Shown here piece after piece: positions 26,562 through 36,586 of a stretch of 64,000 nucleotides of DNA. How positions within the stretch are numbered: the first letter of the stretch is position 1; each line of letters starts with the position of its first letter. Made by a program: the position numbers and the translations under genes. Below the pieces are notes generated by a model. The model had not been told where the DNA came from. It did no database searches and saw nothing but the letters and a program-made list of their open reading frames with translations. The stretch comes from Roseovarius pacificus (GTDB lineage Bacteria > Pseudomonadota > Alphaproteobacteria > Rhodobacterales > Rhodobacteraceae), in assembly GCF_900142665.1 (NCBI RefSeq), contig NZ_FRBR01000016.1, forward strand, positions 1 to 64,000, read 5' to 3'.

Positions 26562-27062
26562 ATGAGCATTTACAAAGCAATTTCAGTGGCTTGCCTTTCA
26601 GGGCTGGCTGCCTGCGTGAGTCCGGAACCCGCCGGGGTGGCCCGGCTGGGCAGCGATCCCGTGCTTGGCGGGGGGACTTATACCTCGGGCGGGGGCATCA
26701 CCGTGGCCACCGATCTTCGCAATCAGGGCGGGCGCACGATGGTGTGCGGGGTCTGGGCGCAAAGCCGTCAGCAATCCATCCTGACCAAGCTGGTCGAGCG
26801 CAAGGTGCTGGGGAGCGGCGCGGTATATCTGGGCGAAGAGGCCGTTGTGCGTGGGCTGGTGTTCATGCGCGAGGTCGAGCCGCGTGCCGATTACGGCGGG
26901 GCCGAGGCGCAATGCGTGATCACCGAGCGGCCGTGGCGCGCAGGAGACGAAACGCGCCGGCCAACCGTGCGCATTCCCGGACAGGTCGTTGCCAATGAGA
27001 GCGACGAAACCGGCACGATGATCGTCGAGTTCAAACCGACGGGGCCGGGCGCGGGGCTGTAG
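26562..27062 (+). CDS. Small lipoprotein of unknown function
   Basis: A 166-residue protein. The N-terminus MSIYKAISVACLSGLAAC ends in a lipobox (SGLAAC), giving lipidation at Cys18. The mature part has a glycine-rich start and beta-rich composition and keeps two further cysteines (in MVCGVW and QCVITE) that may pair. I chose ATG 26562 because longer starts put non-signal sequence before the lipobox. I recognise no domain. Confidence 0.68.
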   Translation: MSIYKAISVACLSGLAACVSPEPAGVARLGSDPVLGGGTYTSGGGITVATDLRNQGGRTMVCGVWAQSRQQSILTKLVERKVLGSGAVYLGEEAVVRGLVFMREVEPRADYGGAEAQCVITERPWRAGDETRRPTVRIPGQVVANESDETGTMIVEFKPTGPGAGL

Positions 27063-27110
27063 GCCGGGGCCTGTCGGCCTGTCCGAAACCTGTTATCCTG
27101 CGGGCAGGCA

Positions 27111-27866
27111 ATGGTGAGGCATGGCAGGATGCAGGCAATACCCCGCGGCAGGATCGCCGCCATAGACTATGCGCGGACCGTCGCGCTGCTTGGGATGGCG
27201 GTGTATCATTTCACCTATGATCTGACGGTGTTCGGGGCGTTGCCGCCGGGGATGGCCTCGCAAGGTATGTGGCGCGAATTCGCGCGGCTGGTGGCGGGCA
27301 GTTTTCTGGCCCTTGCCGGGGTCAGCCTGTTTTTGGCCCACGGGGAGGGGCTGCGGCTGCGGCCCTTTTTGCGGCGGCTGGCACTGGTGGGGCTGGCGGC
27401 GGGGGCGGTCAGCCTGGCGACCTGGGTGATGATGCCCGATTTCTTTGTTTTCTTCGGCATTTTGCATTCCATCGCGGTGTCCAGCGTGATCGGCCTGGCA
27501 TTCCTGCGCGCACCGGGTGTGGTCACGCTGTTGGCTGCGGCGCTGTTTCTGGCGCTGCCTGCGGTGTTTCGCGCCTATGGGCTGTCGCCGGACTGGCCGG
27601 TCTGGCTGGGCCTGTCCGGCCTGAACCGTCCGACCATGGATTTCGAGCCGGTTTTCCCATGGACGGGCGTGTTCCTGACCGGGCTGGGCGCGGCGCAACT
27701 GACCGCCCGGCTGGGAGGATTGGATGCGCTCAGCCGCTGGAGGCTGCGCGGGGGGCGGGTGCACGCGGCCATGGCGTGGCCGGGGCGGCACAGTCTGGCG
27801 ATCTACCTGATTCATCAGCCGGTGCTGTTCGGCGCGGTCTATGTCTGGGTGAATTTTATCCGCTGA
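27111..27866 (+). CDS. DUF1624/HGSNAT-like inner-membrane protein
   Basis: A 251-residue polytopic protein with seven or eight hydrophobic helices. The opening GRIAAIDYARTVALLGMAVYHF is the signature of DUF1624, related to the catalytic domain of heparan-alpha-glucosaminide N-acetyltransferase, and holds the conserved histidine of that family. The end GRHSLAIYLIHQP is also typical. It presumably moves an acyl group across the membrane; the acceptor is unknown. A start at 27129 would remove six residues. Confidence 0.82.
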   Translation: MVRHGRMQAIPRGRIAAIDYARTVALLGMAVYHFTYDLTVFGALPPGMASQGMWREFARLVAGSFLALAGVSLFLAHGEGLRLRPFLRRLALVGLAAGAVSLATWVMMPDFFVFFGILHSIAVSSVIGLAFLRAPGVVTLLAAALFLALPAVFRAYGLSPDWPVWLGLSGLNRPTMDFEPVFPWTGVFLTGLGAAQLTARLGGLDALSRWRLRGGRVHAAMAWPGRHSLAIYLIHQPVLFGAVYVWVNFIR

Positions 27867-27916
27867 TCGGGAGGATGAGGCTTGCGACTCATTTATATTT
27901 CCAATATTCATGAAAT

Positions 27917-28759
27917 ATGGAAAAAGAAATCACCTCCCGCCTCGCCACTTTGGGTCATCCGCAACGATTGTCGATTTTCCGGCTGCTGATGCGCCGCTAT
28001 CCCGACCGTGTGCCGGCGGGGGAGTTGGCGCAGGCCCTCGGGCTGAAGCCCAGCACGTTATCGGCCTATTTGTCGGCCCTGACGCAGGCCGGGCTGATCA
28101 CGCAGGATCGCGCGGGTACGTCGCTGCGATACGCGCCGGATATGACAGAGGTGCGACGCACGTTCGATTATCTGCTGATGGATTGTTGTCGCGGGCGGCC
28201 GGATATCTGTTCGCCCGTGTCCCTGTTTTCCCCAGAAGGACCAGAGACCATGGACCACCGGAAATACAATGTTCTGTTCATCTGCACCGGCAATTCCGCC
28301 CGGTCGATTTTTGCCGAATCCATCCTGCGTATGGTGGCGGGGGACCGGTTCAACGCCTATTCGGCGGGGACGCGGCCCTATTCCGAACTGAACCCTTTTG
28401 CGCTGGAGGTGCTGCAAGCCAAGGGGCACGATATCGGCGCGCTGCGCTCCAAGAACCAGACCGAGTTTCAGGGGGCGGACGCGCCGCGGCTGGATTTCGT
28501 CTTTACCGTCTGCGATCAGGCCGCGAACGAGGAATGCCCGGCCTGGGACGGGCAGCCTGTCAGCGCCCATTGGGGGATGCCGGACCCGGTGCAGGCCGAG
28601 GGATCGGATGCCGAGAAAAGCCTTGCGTTTCAGGCGGCTTACGGAACGCTTTTGAACCGGATTACCGCGTTTGTCTCGTTGCCCATCGACTCGCTTGACC
28701 GGTTGTCGTTGCAGCGGGCGGTCGATGATATCGCCCGCGATGACGAGGGTTCGGCATGA
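27917..28759 (+). CDS. ArsR regulator fused to low-molecular-weight-phosphatase-type arsenate reductase
   Basis: Residues 1-95 are an ArsR winged-helix domain ([11 protein letters not shown], recognition helix [18 protein letters not shown]) with Cys90, Cys91 and Cys98 available for arsenite sensing. Residues 113-280 form an ArsC/LMW-PTPase domain with the catalytic loop CTGNSARS (Cys123, Arg129) and the acid motif MPDP. The fusion would let one protein repress the operon and reduce arsenate, with arsenite releasing repression. It heads a three-gene operon with 4-bp overlaps. Confidence 0.9.
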   Translation: MEKEITSRLATLGHPQRLSIFRLLMRRYPDRVPAGELAQALGLKPSTLSAYLSALTQAGLITQDRAGTSLRYAPDMTEVRRTFDYLLMDCCRGRPDICSPVSLFSPEGPETMDHRKYNVLFICTGNSARSIFAESILRMVAGDRFNAYSAGTRPYSELNPFALEVLQAKGHDIGALRSKNQTEFQGADAPRLDFVFTVCDQAANEECPAWDGQPVSAHWGMPDPVQAEGSDAEKSLAFQAAYGTLLNRITAFVSLPIDSLDRLSLQRAVDDIARDDEGSA

Positions 28760-29754
28760 CCGTCTATGCGCTGAACGGACTTGGCCGGATGGGCAAGCTG
28801 GCGCTGCGGCCCTTGCTGGAGCGCGGCGCGCAGGTGGCGTGGATCAACGATGCGGTGGGCGATGCGGAAATGCATGCCCACCTGCTGGAATTCGATACGG
28901 TGCATGGCCGGTGGGATGCGGAATTTTCCCATGACGATCAGTCGGTTACCATCGACGGGGTGCGCATTCCGTTCATCGGGACGCGCGACTTGTCGGACCT
29001 GCCGCTGGACGGTGTCGATGTGGTGATCGACTGTACCGGCGCGTTCAAGACCGAGGCCAGGCTGGCCCCGTATTTCGAGGCGGGCGTGAAAAAGGTGGTG
29101 GTTTCGGCCCCGGTGAAGGACGGGCCGACGGCGAATATCGTCTATGGCGTGAACGAGGAGACCTACGATCCGGCGCAGCATCGCATCGTGACGGCGGCCA
29201 GTTGCACCACCAATTGCCTGGCGCCGGTGGTGAAGGTGATACATGAGGAAATCGGCATAACGCACGGGTCCATAACGACGATTCACGATGTCACCAATAC
29301 GCAGACCATCGTGGACCGCCCGGCCAGGGATCTGCGGCGTGCGCGCTCGGCGCTGAATTCGCTGATCCCCACGACCACCGGCAGCGCCACGGCGATCACG
29401 CTGATCTATCCCGAGCTCAAGGGGCGGCTGAACGGCCATGCGGTGCGGGTGCCGTTGCTGAACGCTTCGATCACCGATTGCGTGTTCGAACTGGAGCGCG
29501 CGACCACGGCGGAGGAGGTGAACGCGCTCTTCAGGGCTGCTGCTGAGGGGCCGCTGGAGGGCATTCTGGGCTATGAGGAGCGCCCGCTGGTCAGTGCGGA
29601 TTACACCAACGATACGCGCTCGGGCATCATTGATGCGCCGTCGACCATGGTGATCAACGGCACGCAACTGAAGGTCTATGCGTGGTACGACAACGAAATG
29701 GGATATGCGCATCGCCTGATCGACGTGGCGCTGATGGTGGGGGGCAGCCTGTGA
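28756..29754 (+). CDS. ArsJ-associated glyceraldehyde-3-phosphate dehydrogenase
   Basis: A 332-residue GAPDH with NAD-binding [13 protein letters not shown] at the start, the catalytic motif ASCTTNC (Cys150) and [12 protein letters not shown] further on. In arsJ operons this enzyme uses arsenate in place of phosphate to make 1-arseno-3-phosphoglycerate, which ArsJ exports. The start overlaps the ArsR-ArsC stop by 4 bp and its own stop overlaps arsJ by 4 bp. The context separates it from the glycolytic gapA. Confidence 0.9.
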   Translation: MTVYALNGLGRMGKLALRPLLERGAQVAWINDAVGDAEMHAHLLEFDTVHGRWDAEFSHDDQSVTIDGVRIPFIGTRDLSDLPLDGVDVVIDCTGAFKTEARLAPYFEAGVKKVVVSAPVKDGPTANIVYGVNEETYDPAQHRIVTAASCTTNCLAPVVKVIHEEIGITHGSITTIHDVTNTQTIVDRPARDLRRARSALNSLIPTTTGSATAITLIYPELKGRLNGHAVRVPLLNASITDCVFELERATTAEEVNALFRAAAEGPLEGILGYEERPLVSADYTNDTRSGIIDAPSTMVINGTQLKVYAWYDNEMGYAHRLIDVALMVGGSL

Positions 29755-31013
29755 CGGCACGGGCGCGGCCCGAGGGGATGTCGGCCTATATCGCCGTGAC
29801 GGCGGCCTATTGGGCCTTCATGCTGAGCGATGGCGCGCTGCGCATGCTGGTGCTGCTGCATTTCCACACGCTTGGGTTTTCGCCCGTTCAACTGGCCTAT
29901 CTGTTCGTTCTTTACGAAATCGCGGGCATGATCACCAACCTGTCGGCGGGCTGGATCGCGGCGCGGTTCGGGCTGACAGCGACGCTCTATGCGGGGCTGG
30001 GGATACAGGTGCTGGCGCTGCTGGCGTTGGCGCAGCTCGATCCCGGCTGGGCAATCGGCGTTTCGGTCGCCTATGTCATGTGTGTGCAGGGGGCCTCGGG
30101 GGTGGCCAAGGACCTGGCCAAGATGTCGTCGAAATCGGCGGTCAAGCTGCTGGCCCCGCGCGAGGGGGCCGGGCTGTTTCGCTGGGTCGCGGTGCTGACG
30201 GGGTCGAAAAACGCGGTCAAGGGTGTGGGGTTCCTGCTGGGCGCGGCGCTGCTGGCGGGGCTCGGCTTTGCCGGTGCGGTCTGGGTGATGGCCGCCGTGC
30301 TGACGGCGATCCTGCTGGCGGTGGCGCTGGCCATGCCGCCGGGCCTGCCGCGCGGGCGCAAGGGGGCGAAGTTTTCCGAGGTGTTTTCGGATTCGGCCAA
30401 TGTGAACTGGCTGTCGGCGGCGCGGGTGTTCCTGTTCGGGGCGCGCGATGTGTGGTTCGTGGTGGGCATCCCGATCTATTTCTACGCCGTTCTGTCGGAC
30501 GGGTCCGAGGCCGGGAACCGCGCGGCGTTCTTCCTGATCGGCAGTTTCATGGCGGTGTGGATCATCCTGTATGGGGCCGTGCAGGCCGCCGCGCCGCGTG
30601 TCTTGCGCGCCGCCAGCCGGGATGAGGGCGCGTTGATCGCGGTGGCACGGGGCTGGGCGCTGGTGCTGTGCGTGGTGCCGGGGGGGCTGGCCGTGGCGGC
30701 ATGGCTGGCGCCGCAACCCGCCGGGTGGCTGACCGTGGTGCTGGTGGCCGGTTTGCTGGCCTTTGGCGCAATCTTTGCCGTCAATTCATCGTTGCATTCC
30801 TATCTGATCCTCGCCTTCACGCGGGACGAGCGGGTGACGATGGATGTGGGATTTTATTATATGGCCAACGCGGGCGGGCGGCTGATCGGCACGGTGTTGT
30901 CGGGGCTGACCTATCAGGCGGGCGGTCTGGCGCTGACATTGGGAGTGGCGGCGGTGATGGTGGCGCTGTCGGCGCTGGCGGCGGGGCGGTTGCGCCCGGT
31001 CTCAGCGGGATAG
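29751..31013 (+). CDS. arsJ: ArsJ organoarsenical efflux permease
   Basis: A 420-residue MFS-fold protein with about twelve transmembrane helices. It contains the ArsJ-typical stretch [19 protein letters not shown] near residue 117 and [13 protein letters not shown]. It exports 1-arseno-3-phosphoglycerate made by the adjacent GAPDH. I place the start at GTG 29751 because it overlaps the GAPDH stop as GTGA, repeating the spacing between the two genes before it. An upstream in-frame start would put a non-membrane leader inside the GAPDH gene. Confidence 0.9.
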   Translation: MTARARPEGMSAYIAVTAAYWAFMLSDGALRMLVLLHFHTLGFSPVQLAYLFVLYEIAGMITNLSAGWIAARFGLTATLYAGLGIQVLALLALAQLDPGWAIGVSVAYVMCVQGASGVAKDLAKMSSKSAVKLLAPREGAGLFRWVAVLTGSKNAVKGVGFLLGAALLAGLGFAGAVWVMAAVLTAILLAVALAMPPGLPRGRKGAKFSEVFSDSANVNWLSAARVFLFGARDVWFVVGIPIYFYAVLSDGSEAGNRAAFFLIGSFMAVWIILYGAVQAAAPRVLRAASRDEGALIAVARGWALVLCVVPGGLAVAAWLAPQPAGWLTVVLVAGLLAFGAIFAVNSSLHSYLILAFTRDERVTMDVGFYYMANAGGRLIGTVLSGLTYQAGGLALTLGVAAVMVALSALAAGRLRPVSAG

Positions 31014-32240
31014 CGCGGATGTCATCGCCGGGGTCGGGAAACAGGTGGCGGGATGGCCCGATGCCTCTTGCCAGCGGCCGATGGAACGGCGGGTCCTGAA
31101 CCCCGGCAATCCGTCGGCGCCGCCCACGTCATGGCCCATGCCGATCAGCGCGCGCTGCATCGCCGCGATGTCCGAGCGGTACATGCGCCCCACATCGCCC
31201 CACCGGCCCTGAAAATCGCCGCTGCCGAACTGGATGCGGTCGCCCACATGACCGACGAAGAGGGCGTACAGGTCGCTCATGTTGTAATCCTTCAGCACGT
31301 AGAAATTCGGCGTGACGACGAAGGCCGGGCCGTGACGGCCCGCCGGCATGAGCAGAAACCCCTGGCCGCGCCGCTCATGCGCCGGGAAGGGGCGGCCCGA
31401 GACGCGGGCGATGCCCATCGCCTCCCATTCGGCGATCCGGCGGCCCTGATCGGGGCCTTCCAGCGTGCAGGAGACCTGCGGCGGCACGTTTACCTCGAAC
31501 CCCCAGTCGCGCCCGGCGATCCAGCCGTGACGCGCCAGATAGGTGGCGATGGAGGCGATGGTGTCGGCCTCGGAGCGCCAGATATCGGCGCGCCCGTCGC
31601 CATCGCCGTCGGCGGCGTATTTCAGGAAGTTCGACGGCATGAATTGCGGCTGGCCCAATGCACCCGCCCAACTGCTTTTCATCGCCGCGCCGGGGGCATG
31701 GCCCGCCTGCGCGATTTGCAGCGCGGCGATCAGTTCATCGGTGAAATAGGGGGCGCGGGTGCTCATGAACCCCTTGGTGCCAAGCACCTGAAAGGCATTG
31801 TGCGGGATCGCGGCGCGGCCATAGGCGCTTTCGCGGCCCCAGATGCCCAGAATGATGCGCCCCGGCACGCCGGTGGCGCGTTCCACGCGGCTGAGGGTGG
31901 TGGCGTGGCGTCTGGCCATGGTCCGCCCTGTGCTGGTGGCCGCGTTCAGGTTGCCTGCGCTGAAATATTTCGCGGGCGCGCCGAATTCCGATTGCCGCTG
32001 CGTTTTCGGGGTGCGCGGTGCGCTGCCGGGCGGAACCAGATCGGGCAAGTCCCAGTTGAGACGGACACCCGAAAAGGCGCTGTCAAAGGTGGCGCGGCTG
32101 ACGCCCCCGGCACGGGCGCGGGGCCAGATCGTTTGCTCCAGCCATGTGCGAAACTGCCGCTCGATGGCGGCGCGGTCCTGCGCGATGGCAGGGCCGGGCA
32201 GGGTGGCCAGGGCCATAAGCAAAAGAAGGGCGCGCAGCAT
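31002..32240 (-). CDS. MltB-like lytic murein transglycosylase
   Basis: A 412-residue periplasmic enzyme that cleaves peptidoglycan with formation of 1,6-anhydro ends. ATG 32240 gives a clean signal peptide (LRALLLLMALATLPGPAIA). The SLT_2 domain has the catalytic glutamate in GIWGRESAYGR and the substrate motif GALGQPQFMPSNFL. A C-terminal peptidoglycan-binding-like helix bundle follows (MQRALIGMGHDVGGADGLPG). It converges with arsJ, overlapping its 3' end by 12 bp. Confidence 0.9.
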   Translation of the reverse strand: MLRALLLLMALATLPGPAIAQDRAAIERQFRTWLEQTIWPRARAGGVSRATFDSAFSGVRLNWDLPDLVPPGSAPRTPKTQRQSEFGAPAKYFSAGNLNAATSTGRTMARRHATTLSRVERATGVPGRIILGIWGRESAYGRAAIPHNAFQVLGTKGFMSTRAPYFTDELIAALQIAQAGHAPGAAMKSSWAGALGQPQFMPSNFLKYAADGDGDGRADIWRSEADTIASIATYLARHGWIAGRDWGFEVNVPPQVSCTLEGPDQGRRIAEWEAMGIARVSGRPFPAHERRGQGFLLMPAGRHGPAFVVTPNFYVLKDYNMSDLYALFVGHVGDRIQFGSGDFQGRWGDVGRMYRSDIAAMQRALIGMGHDVGGADGLPGFRTRRSIGRWQEASGHPATCFPTPAMTSALSR

Positions 32241-32540
32241 GGCAAGCTCCGGTATCGGGACGCGGCCAGCATGGCGCAACCGCCCCCCGAGCGCCAGCAG
32301 GTAACGGGTGGGTCCGCCTGCCGGATGATGTCGCTCTGCCCTGATCGCCGGTCCGTGGCGGCGACATGCGCGACATCAGCAGATGGCACGGCAATGTGAT
32401 TGTTCCGGTGGTGGACGTATTCCGATTGTGCAATATGTTCCTGCGCGGGGGGCGACACTCCGGATGTCGAACGGTAACGAAACCGAAACGCCGGGTCTTG
32501 TTCCCCATCTCTGATTGCCCGCCCGAAGGAGAGCTTGCCG

Positions 32541-34280
32541 ATGCATCCGCTTTTGCGCCGTTATCTGCCCATTCTCGATTGGGGCCGGTCTTATAACCGT
32601 GCGGCATTGTCGAACGATCTGCTGGCGGCCGTGATCGTGACGATCATGCTGATCCCGCAATCTCTGGCCTATGCGCTATTGGCGGGGTTGCCGCCGCAGG
32701 CAGGGATTTATGCCTCGATCCTGCCGATCGTTCTCTATGCGATATTCGGCACCAGCCGGGCGCTGGCCGTGGGGCCGGTGGCGGTGGTGTCGCTGATGAC
32801 GGCCTCGGCCATTGGACAGGTGGCCGAACAGGGCACCGCCGGGTACGCGGCGGCAGCGCTGACGCTGGCGCTGATGTCGGGCGGGTTTCTGGTGATGCTG
32901 GGGGTGCTGCGGCTGGGGTTTCTGGCGAATTTCCTGAGCCATCCGGTGATCGCCGGGTTCATCGCGGCCTCGGGCATCCTGATCGCGGCCAGTCAGCTCA
33001 GGCATGTTCTGGGCGTGCCGGCGCATGGGCATACCCTGTTCGCCATGGTCAATTCCCTGCTGGCGCATATGGGGCAGATCAACGGGCCGACCGTGGCGAT
33101 CGGCGCGGGCGCCATGGCGTTCCTGTTCTGGGTGCGTAAGGGGCTCAAGCCGCGCCTGCGTGCGCTTGGGGTGGGGCCGGGCATGGCCGATACGCTGACC
33201 AAGGCGGGCCCGGTTCTGGCCGTGGTGCTCAGCACGCTGGCGGTGTGGGCGTTCGATTTGCAGGCGCGCGGCGTGGCCATCGTGGGGGAGGTGCCGCAGG
33301 GGTTGCCGCCGCTGACCGTGCCGGGACTGTCGCCCGATCTGCTGGGGCAGCTACTGGTTCCGGCGATTCTGATTTCGATCATCGGCTTCGTGGAATCGGT
33401 TTCGGTCGCGCAAACGCTGGCGGCGCGCAAGCGTCAGCGGATCGACCCGGATCAGGAGCTGATCGGGCTGGGCGCGGCCAATATCGGCGCGGCCTTTACC
33501 GGCGGGTATCCGGTGACGGGCGGGTTTTCGCGCTCGGTCGTGAATTACGATGCCGGGGCCGAGACCCCGGCGGCGGGGGCGTTCACCGCGCTTGGGCTGG
33601 CGATTGCCGCCGTGGCGCTGACGCCGCTGGTCTATTACCTGCCCAAGGCCACGCTGGCGGCGACGATCATCGTTGCCGTGCTGGGGCTGGTCGATCTGTC
33701 GATCCTGCGCAGGACATGGGCCTATTCGCGGGGCGATTTCCTGGCGGTGGCCATCACCATCGTCCTGACGCTGGCGCTCGGGGTGGAAACCGGGGTGGCG
33801 GCGGGGGTCGTCACGTCGGTTGGGCTGCATCTTTACAAGACGTCCAGACCGCATGTGGCCGAGGTGGGGCTGGTGCCCGGCACGCAGCATTTCCGCAATA
33901 TCCATCGCCATGACGTGCTGACCGATCCGGGCGTGGTGACCCTGCGGGTGGATGAAAGCCTGTATTTCGTGAATGCCCGTTTCCTCGAGGATCTGGTGCA
34001 GGACCGTATCGCAAGGGGCGGTGGGCTGCGGCATGTGATCCTGATGTTTTCGGCGGTGAACGAGGTGGATTTCTCCGCGCTCGAAAGCCTCGAAGCGATC
34101 AACCGCCGCCTTGGCGAGTCGGGGATCGGGCTGCATCTGAGCGAGGTGAAAGGCCCGGTGATGGACCGGCTGAAAATGGTGCATTTCCTGCGGGAGCTGA
34201 ACGGTCAGGTGTTCCTCAGCCAGTACGACGCATGGATGGCGCTGACGGGCGGGCGATCGGGCGCGGCGGCCCGCGCCTGA
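32541..34280 (+). CDS. SulP-family anion permease with STAS domain
   Basis: A 579-residue SulP/SLC26 transporter. The first 400 residues hold the transmembrane core, with QSLAYALLAGLPPQAGIYAS as family signature. Residues about 440-555 form a cytoplasmic STAS domain (LYFVNARFLED, LMFSAVNEVDFSALESLE). Likely substrates are sulfate or bicarbonate. ATG 32541 is favoured over TTG 32535; AAGGAG lies 8-12 bp upstream. It is the last intact gene before the dusA insertion. Confidence 0.88.
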   Translation: MHPLLRRYLPILDWGRSYNRAALSNDLLAAVIVTIMLIPQSLAYALLAGLPPQAGIYASILPIVLYAIFGTSRALAVGPVAVVSLMTASAIGQVAEQGTAGYAAAALTLALMSGGFLVMLGVLRLGFLANFLSHPVIAGFIAASGILIAASQLRHVLGVPAHGHTLFAMVNSLLAHMGQINGPTVAIGAGAMAFLFWVRKGLKPRLRALGVGPGMADTLTKAGPVLAVVLSTLAVWAFDLQARGVAIVGEVPQGLPPLTVPGLSPDLLGQLLVPAILISIIGFVESVSVAQTLAARKRQRIDPDQELIGLGAANIGAAFTGGYPVTGGFSRSVVNYDAGAETPAAGAFTALGLAIAAVALTPLVYYLPKATLAATIIVAVLGLVDLSILRRTWAYSRGDFLAVAITIVLTLALGVETGVAAGVVTSVGLHLYKTSRPHVAEVGLVPGTQHFRNIHRHDVLTDPGVVTLRVDESLYFVNARFLEDLVQDRIARGGGLRHVILMFSAVNEVDFSALESLEAINRRLGESGIGLHLSEVKGPVMDRLKMVHFLRELNGQVFLSQYDAWMALTGGRSGAAARA

Positions 34281-34379
34281 GCCTCGCGCCGTCGGGGGAC
34301 GGTTGCACAATGGCGCAACTGGGATATATGGGGCGTTCGTGATATGTTGCACCGCCCCGCGCCCTGACGAACCGACCGC

Positions 34380-34445
34380 ATGAACGTAACCCGCCACGCC
34401 AAGCTTTCCGTCGCACCGATGATGGATTGGGTTTATTTTATTTAA
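34380..34445 (+). pseudogene. dusA: 5' fragment of dusA interrupted by an integrative element
   Basis: ATG at 34380 opens MNVTRHAKLSVAPMMDW, the N-terminus of tRNA-dihydrouridine synthase A up to the flavin-site motif APMMDW. After codon 17 the family sequence (T-D-R-H-C-R-Y) is replaced by VYFI and a stop in very AT-rich DNA. dusA is a known target of integrative elements and prophages in Proteobacteria, with the crossover in this 5' region. Everything to the right belongs to the element; the rest of dusA should lie beyond its far end. Confidence 0.8.
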
Positions 34446-34806
34446 ATAACAATTAGTTATAGGGGGTGGTGTGCATGAATTGCACGCGGAAGTTCTCGTC
34501 ATTTTTCCTTTTCGCTCTTGCGACGTGACGCGAGTATGAACCCAATTGCTCGCCTGAACCGATGATGCTTGCCGCGTTTGCGCAAGGCTTCGCTATGAGA
34601 CGCCTGATTAATCAACTGCCCGCCGATAGGGTGAGAGCGCCGTTGGGGTGTCCATGCCGCGTTAGGGCTGGAGGAGAGGCTTCCGGCGCCCGTCGCGGAG
34701 GTTTCCCCATGATCATGCAAGTTCTCAACGTTGGCCGCGACGCGCGCGTGGGCTACAGGGTAGATATCAATCGTGGCGAACCCAATCAGAAGCCTGCCGC
34801 ATGTCG
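34446..34806. other. AT-rich left end of the integrative element, no gene seen
   Basis: The sequence changes abruptly to TTTATTTTATTTAAATAACAA at 34432-34452, against a GC-rich surround. No integrase or excisionase gene follows. The stretch probably holds the attL arm-type sites. Confidence 0.5.
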
Positions 34807-35424
34807 CTATTGCGCTGCCCGTGCAACGATCCGGCGCGGCAGGCTCGGACATTCCAGTGAACGCTGATTACCCAGCAGCGCGACAACGGTTTCGACGAGA
34901 TGAGGCGGCACATGCATACGCGCATGGACGAGCGATGCATGCAGAGCCGTCATATGCTGATCGCCCAGTGCCGCCGCCACGCCCGAGTGCAGCATCATAT
35001 CTGTCGTGGTCACCACCGGCGTTCCGCGATATTGGTCTAGACAAATGCGCCGCGCCTTCTTCTCGTCGATCAGCGCAACCGCGCAGTTTTCGACGGCATA
35101 GGCGATAGTTGCCGCTTCACCGTCATCGAGCGTGCGCGCCGCCGAGCCTTCCACAAGCGCCCTGTAGATAGGCTCTTCCCTGTCGCCGATTTCCACGACG
35201 CGCAGCAGGCCGCGCTTTTCCAGCGAGTGCATCGAGCCCGCATTGCCGTATCCGCGTCGTTCGCCTTCGATGACTTCATCAACGGCGTTTCTTGTGCCGT
35301 GCAGGACGCCGCAGGATGACGTGATAATGGTTTCGGCAAAACCGGATGCGTCGAGATTGATCAGAACGCTGGCATCGGCCACGAACAGGCGACCGGCGGG
35401 ATCAGGAAAGCTTGAACAACTCAT
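34807..35424 (-). CDS. PIN-like nuclease, fourth gene of the QueC-like operon
   Basis: A 205-residue protein with PIN-domain features: LFVADASVLINLDASG supplies the first aspartate, DEVIEGER an acidic pair, LDDGEAATIAYA the third site and VVTTTDMML the fourth. Such proteins are often metal-dependent RNases. ATG 35424 overlaps the end of the XRE-ImmA gene by 23 bp, so the two are tightly coupled. It could be the effector of the operon, or a toxin held in check by the upstream regulator-protease; both are inference. Confidence 0.75.
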   Translation of the reverse strand: MSCSSFPDPAGRLFVADASVLINLDASGFAETIITSSCGVLHGTRNAVDEVIEGERRGYGNAGSMHSLEKRGLLRVVEIGDREEPIYRALVEGSAARTLDDGEAATIAYAVENCAVALIDEKKARRICLDQYRGTPVVTTTDMMLHSGVAAALGDQHMTALHASLVHARMHVPPHLVETVVALLGNQRSLECPSLPRRIVARAAQ

Positions 35425-36586
35425 CGGCCTCGCTTTCCTCGCTATCAACATCCTCAACCAAAGCACGCACATCGAAACGGCTCAGCTTGAGCAGTCTGGC
35501 AAGCTGACCTTCGCTGTAAAGGTCCTGCTTCCATGCTTCCCGCGCCAGCAGCGCAATGCGTGGCGGGATCGGACCGCGTTTCGGCGAAAGACGGGCCAAT
35601 CGGTTCGGCTCGTCGCCGATCACCTGGCGGGCCTGTTCATCGGAAATCCCGCCATTGGCCACAAACCAGTCCCACGTCCCTCTCTTTGCCAAGCCCAGCT
35701 CTTCCAGCCTTCGCGTCATCGCTTCTCGCGAAACGCCGAAAGCGTGCGCGAGCAGGATGATATGTCGCCGCGTCAGGCGCGATTGTCCCGCAGTCAGCTC
35801 AGCAAATCGCTGCCGCACGGCGCGCGCAGGCGTCAGGAAACAGCGTGCGAACGTATTCGCGTAGATTTCTTCGCGGGAAGAATGGCCCGCCTCAAGCATG
35901 ACCGTTTCCGGCTGACGCCGTGCGGAAACAAAATGCGCCAACTCGTGAAGGGCCGTCTGGATGATCCGTTCTGGAGGGTGTTTCGAATTCAGCAGAATGC
36001 AGGCCCCGGCTTGCTCATCATAGGCAAACAGGCCGGAAACCTTCGGCGGAAGAGGCCGCAGAAACACCCGAATGCCGATCTGTAGCTCCAGTATGGAAAT
36101 GATATCGAAGCACGGGCCGGAGCCCAGCCCGAGCCAGTCACGCAGCTCCTGCGCATCTTGTTCCGCCTGCGCCTTTACATTCCCTGGCAGGATCGGGCGT
36201 TCCGGTGGATAGTTTTGCTGGCGTGTCACGCCGAGGGCGTTTTCCAGCTCGACTTCCGCTCGCACAAGATCGTTCAGCAGGGCGACCGCCTCCATCACGT
36301 CATCTTCGGCGCTCTGCGTCAGCTTCCGGAAGCGCGGCACCAGATCGAGATGCACGGCTTCGCTGCGCAGGAAAGCGTTAGCCGATGATCCGTAGAGCGC
36401 CGCCAGCTTTTGAAGTTCGCCCGTGCGGATGTGGCGCTGGCCTTTCTCGATTGCGACAAGCGTCGTTCGTGCCACGCCGATGGACGCGGCGGCATCGGCC
36501 TGCGTAATCCGCGCGCCTTCGCGCGCGAGCCGAAGCCGCTCGCCCACGGCATGATCATCAATTCTGTCTTTCGTATCATTGTTCAT
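35402..36586 (-). CDS. XRE-ImmA fusion: HTH regulator with zinc metallopeptidase domain
   Basis: A 394-residue protein. Residues 12-65 form an XRE helix-turn-helix (ITQADAAASIGVARTTLVAI). The second half is an ImmA/IrrE metallopeptidase with HELAH at 214-218 and a downstream glutamate in REEIYANTFARCFL. ImmA-type proteases cleave repressors or antitoxins after stress, while the HTH suggests autoregulation. The start overlaps the QueC-like stop by 4 bp (ATGA). A far upstream start is open in frame but lies inside the QueC-like gene and is not protein-like. Confidence 0.85.
   Translation of the reverse strand: MNNDTKDRIDDHAVGERLRLAREGARITQADAAASIGVARTTLVAIEKGQRHIRTGELQKLAALYGSSANAFLRSEAVHLDLVPRFRKLTQSAEDDVMEAVALLNDLVRAEVELENALGVTRQQNYPPERPILPGNVKAQAEQDAQELRDWLGLGSGPCFDIISILELQIGIRVFLRPLPPKVSGLFAYDEQAGACILLNSKHPPERIIQTALHELAHFVSARRQPETVMLEAGHSSREEIYANTFARCFLTPARAVRQRFAELTAGQSRLTRRHIILLAHAFGVSREAMTRRLEELGLAKRGTWDWFVANGGISDEQARQVIGDEPNRLARLSPKRGPIPPRIALLAREAWKQDLYSEGQLARLLKLSRFDVRALVEDVDSEESEADELFKLS

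Noticed and set aside
28639..29760. Minus-strand frame of 373 codons over GAPDH
   Set aside because: Shadow of the GAPDH gene, whose catalytic motif is clear on the other strand.
31053..32399. Plus-strand frame of 448 codons over the MltB-like gene
   Set aside because: Antisense to a signal peptide and SLT_2 domain; no ribosome-binding site or domain.
33351..34502. Minus-strand frame of 383 codons over the SulP permease
   Set aside because: His/Arg-rich shadow covering SulP and the dusA fragment.
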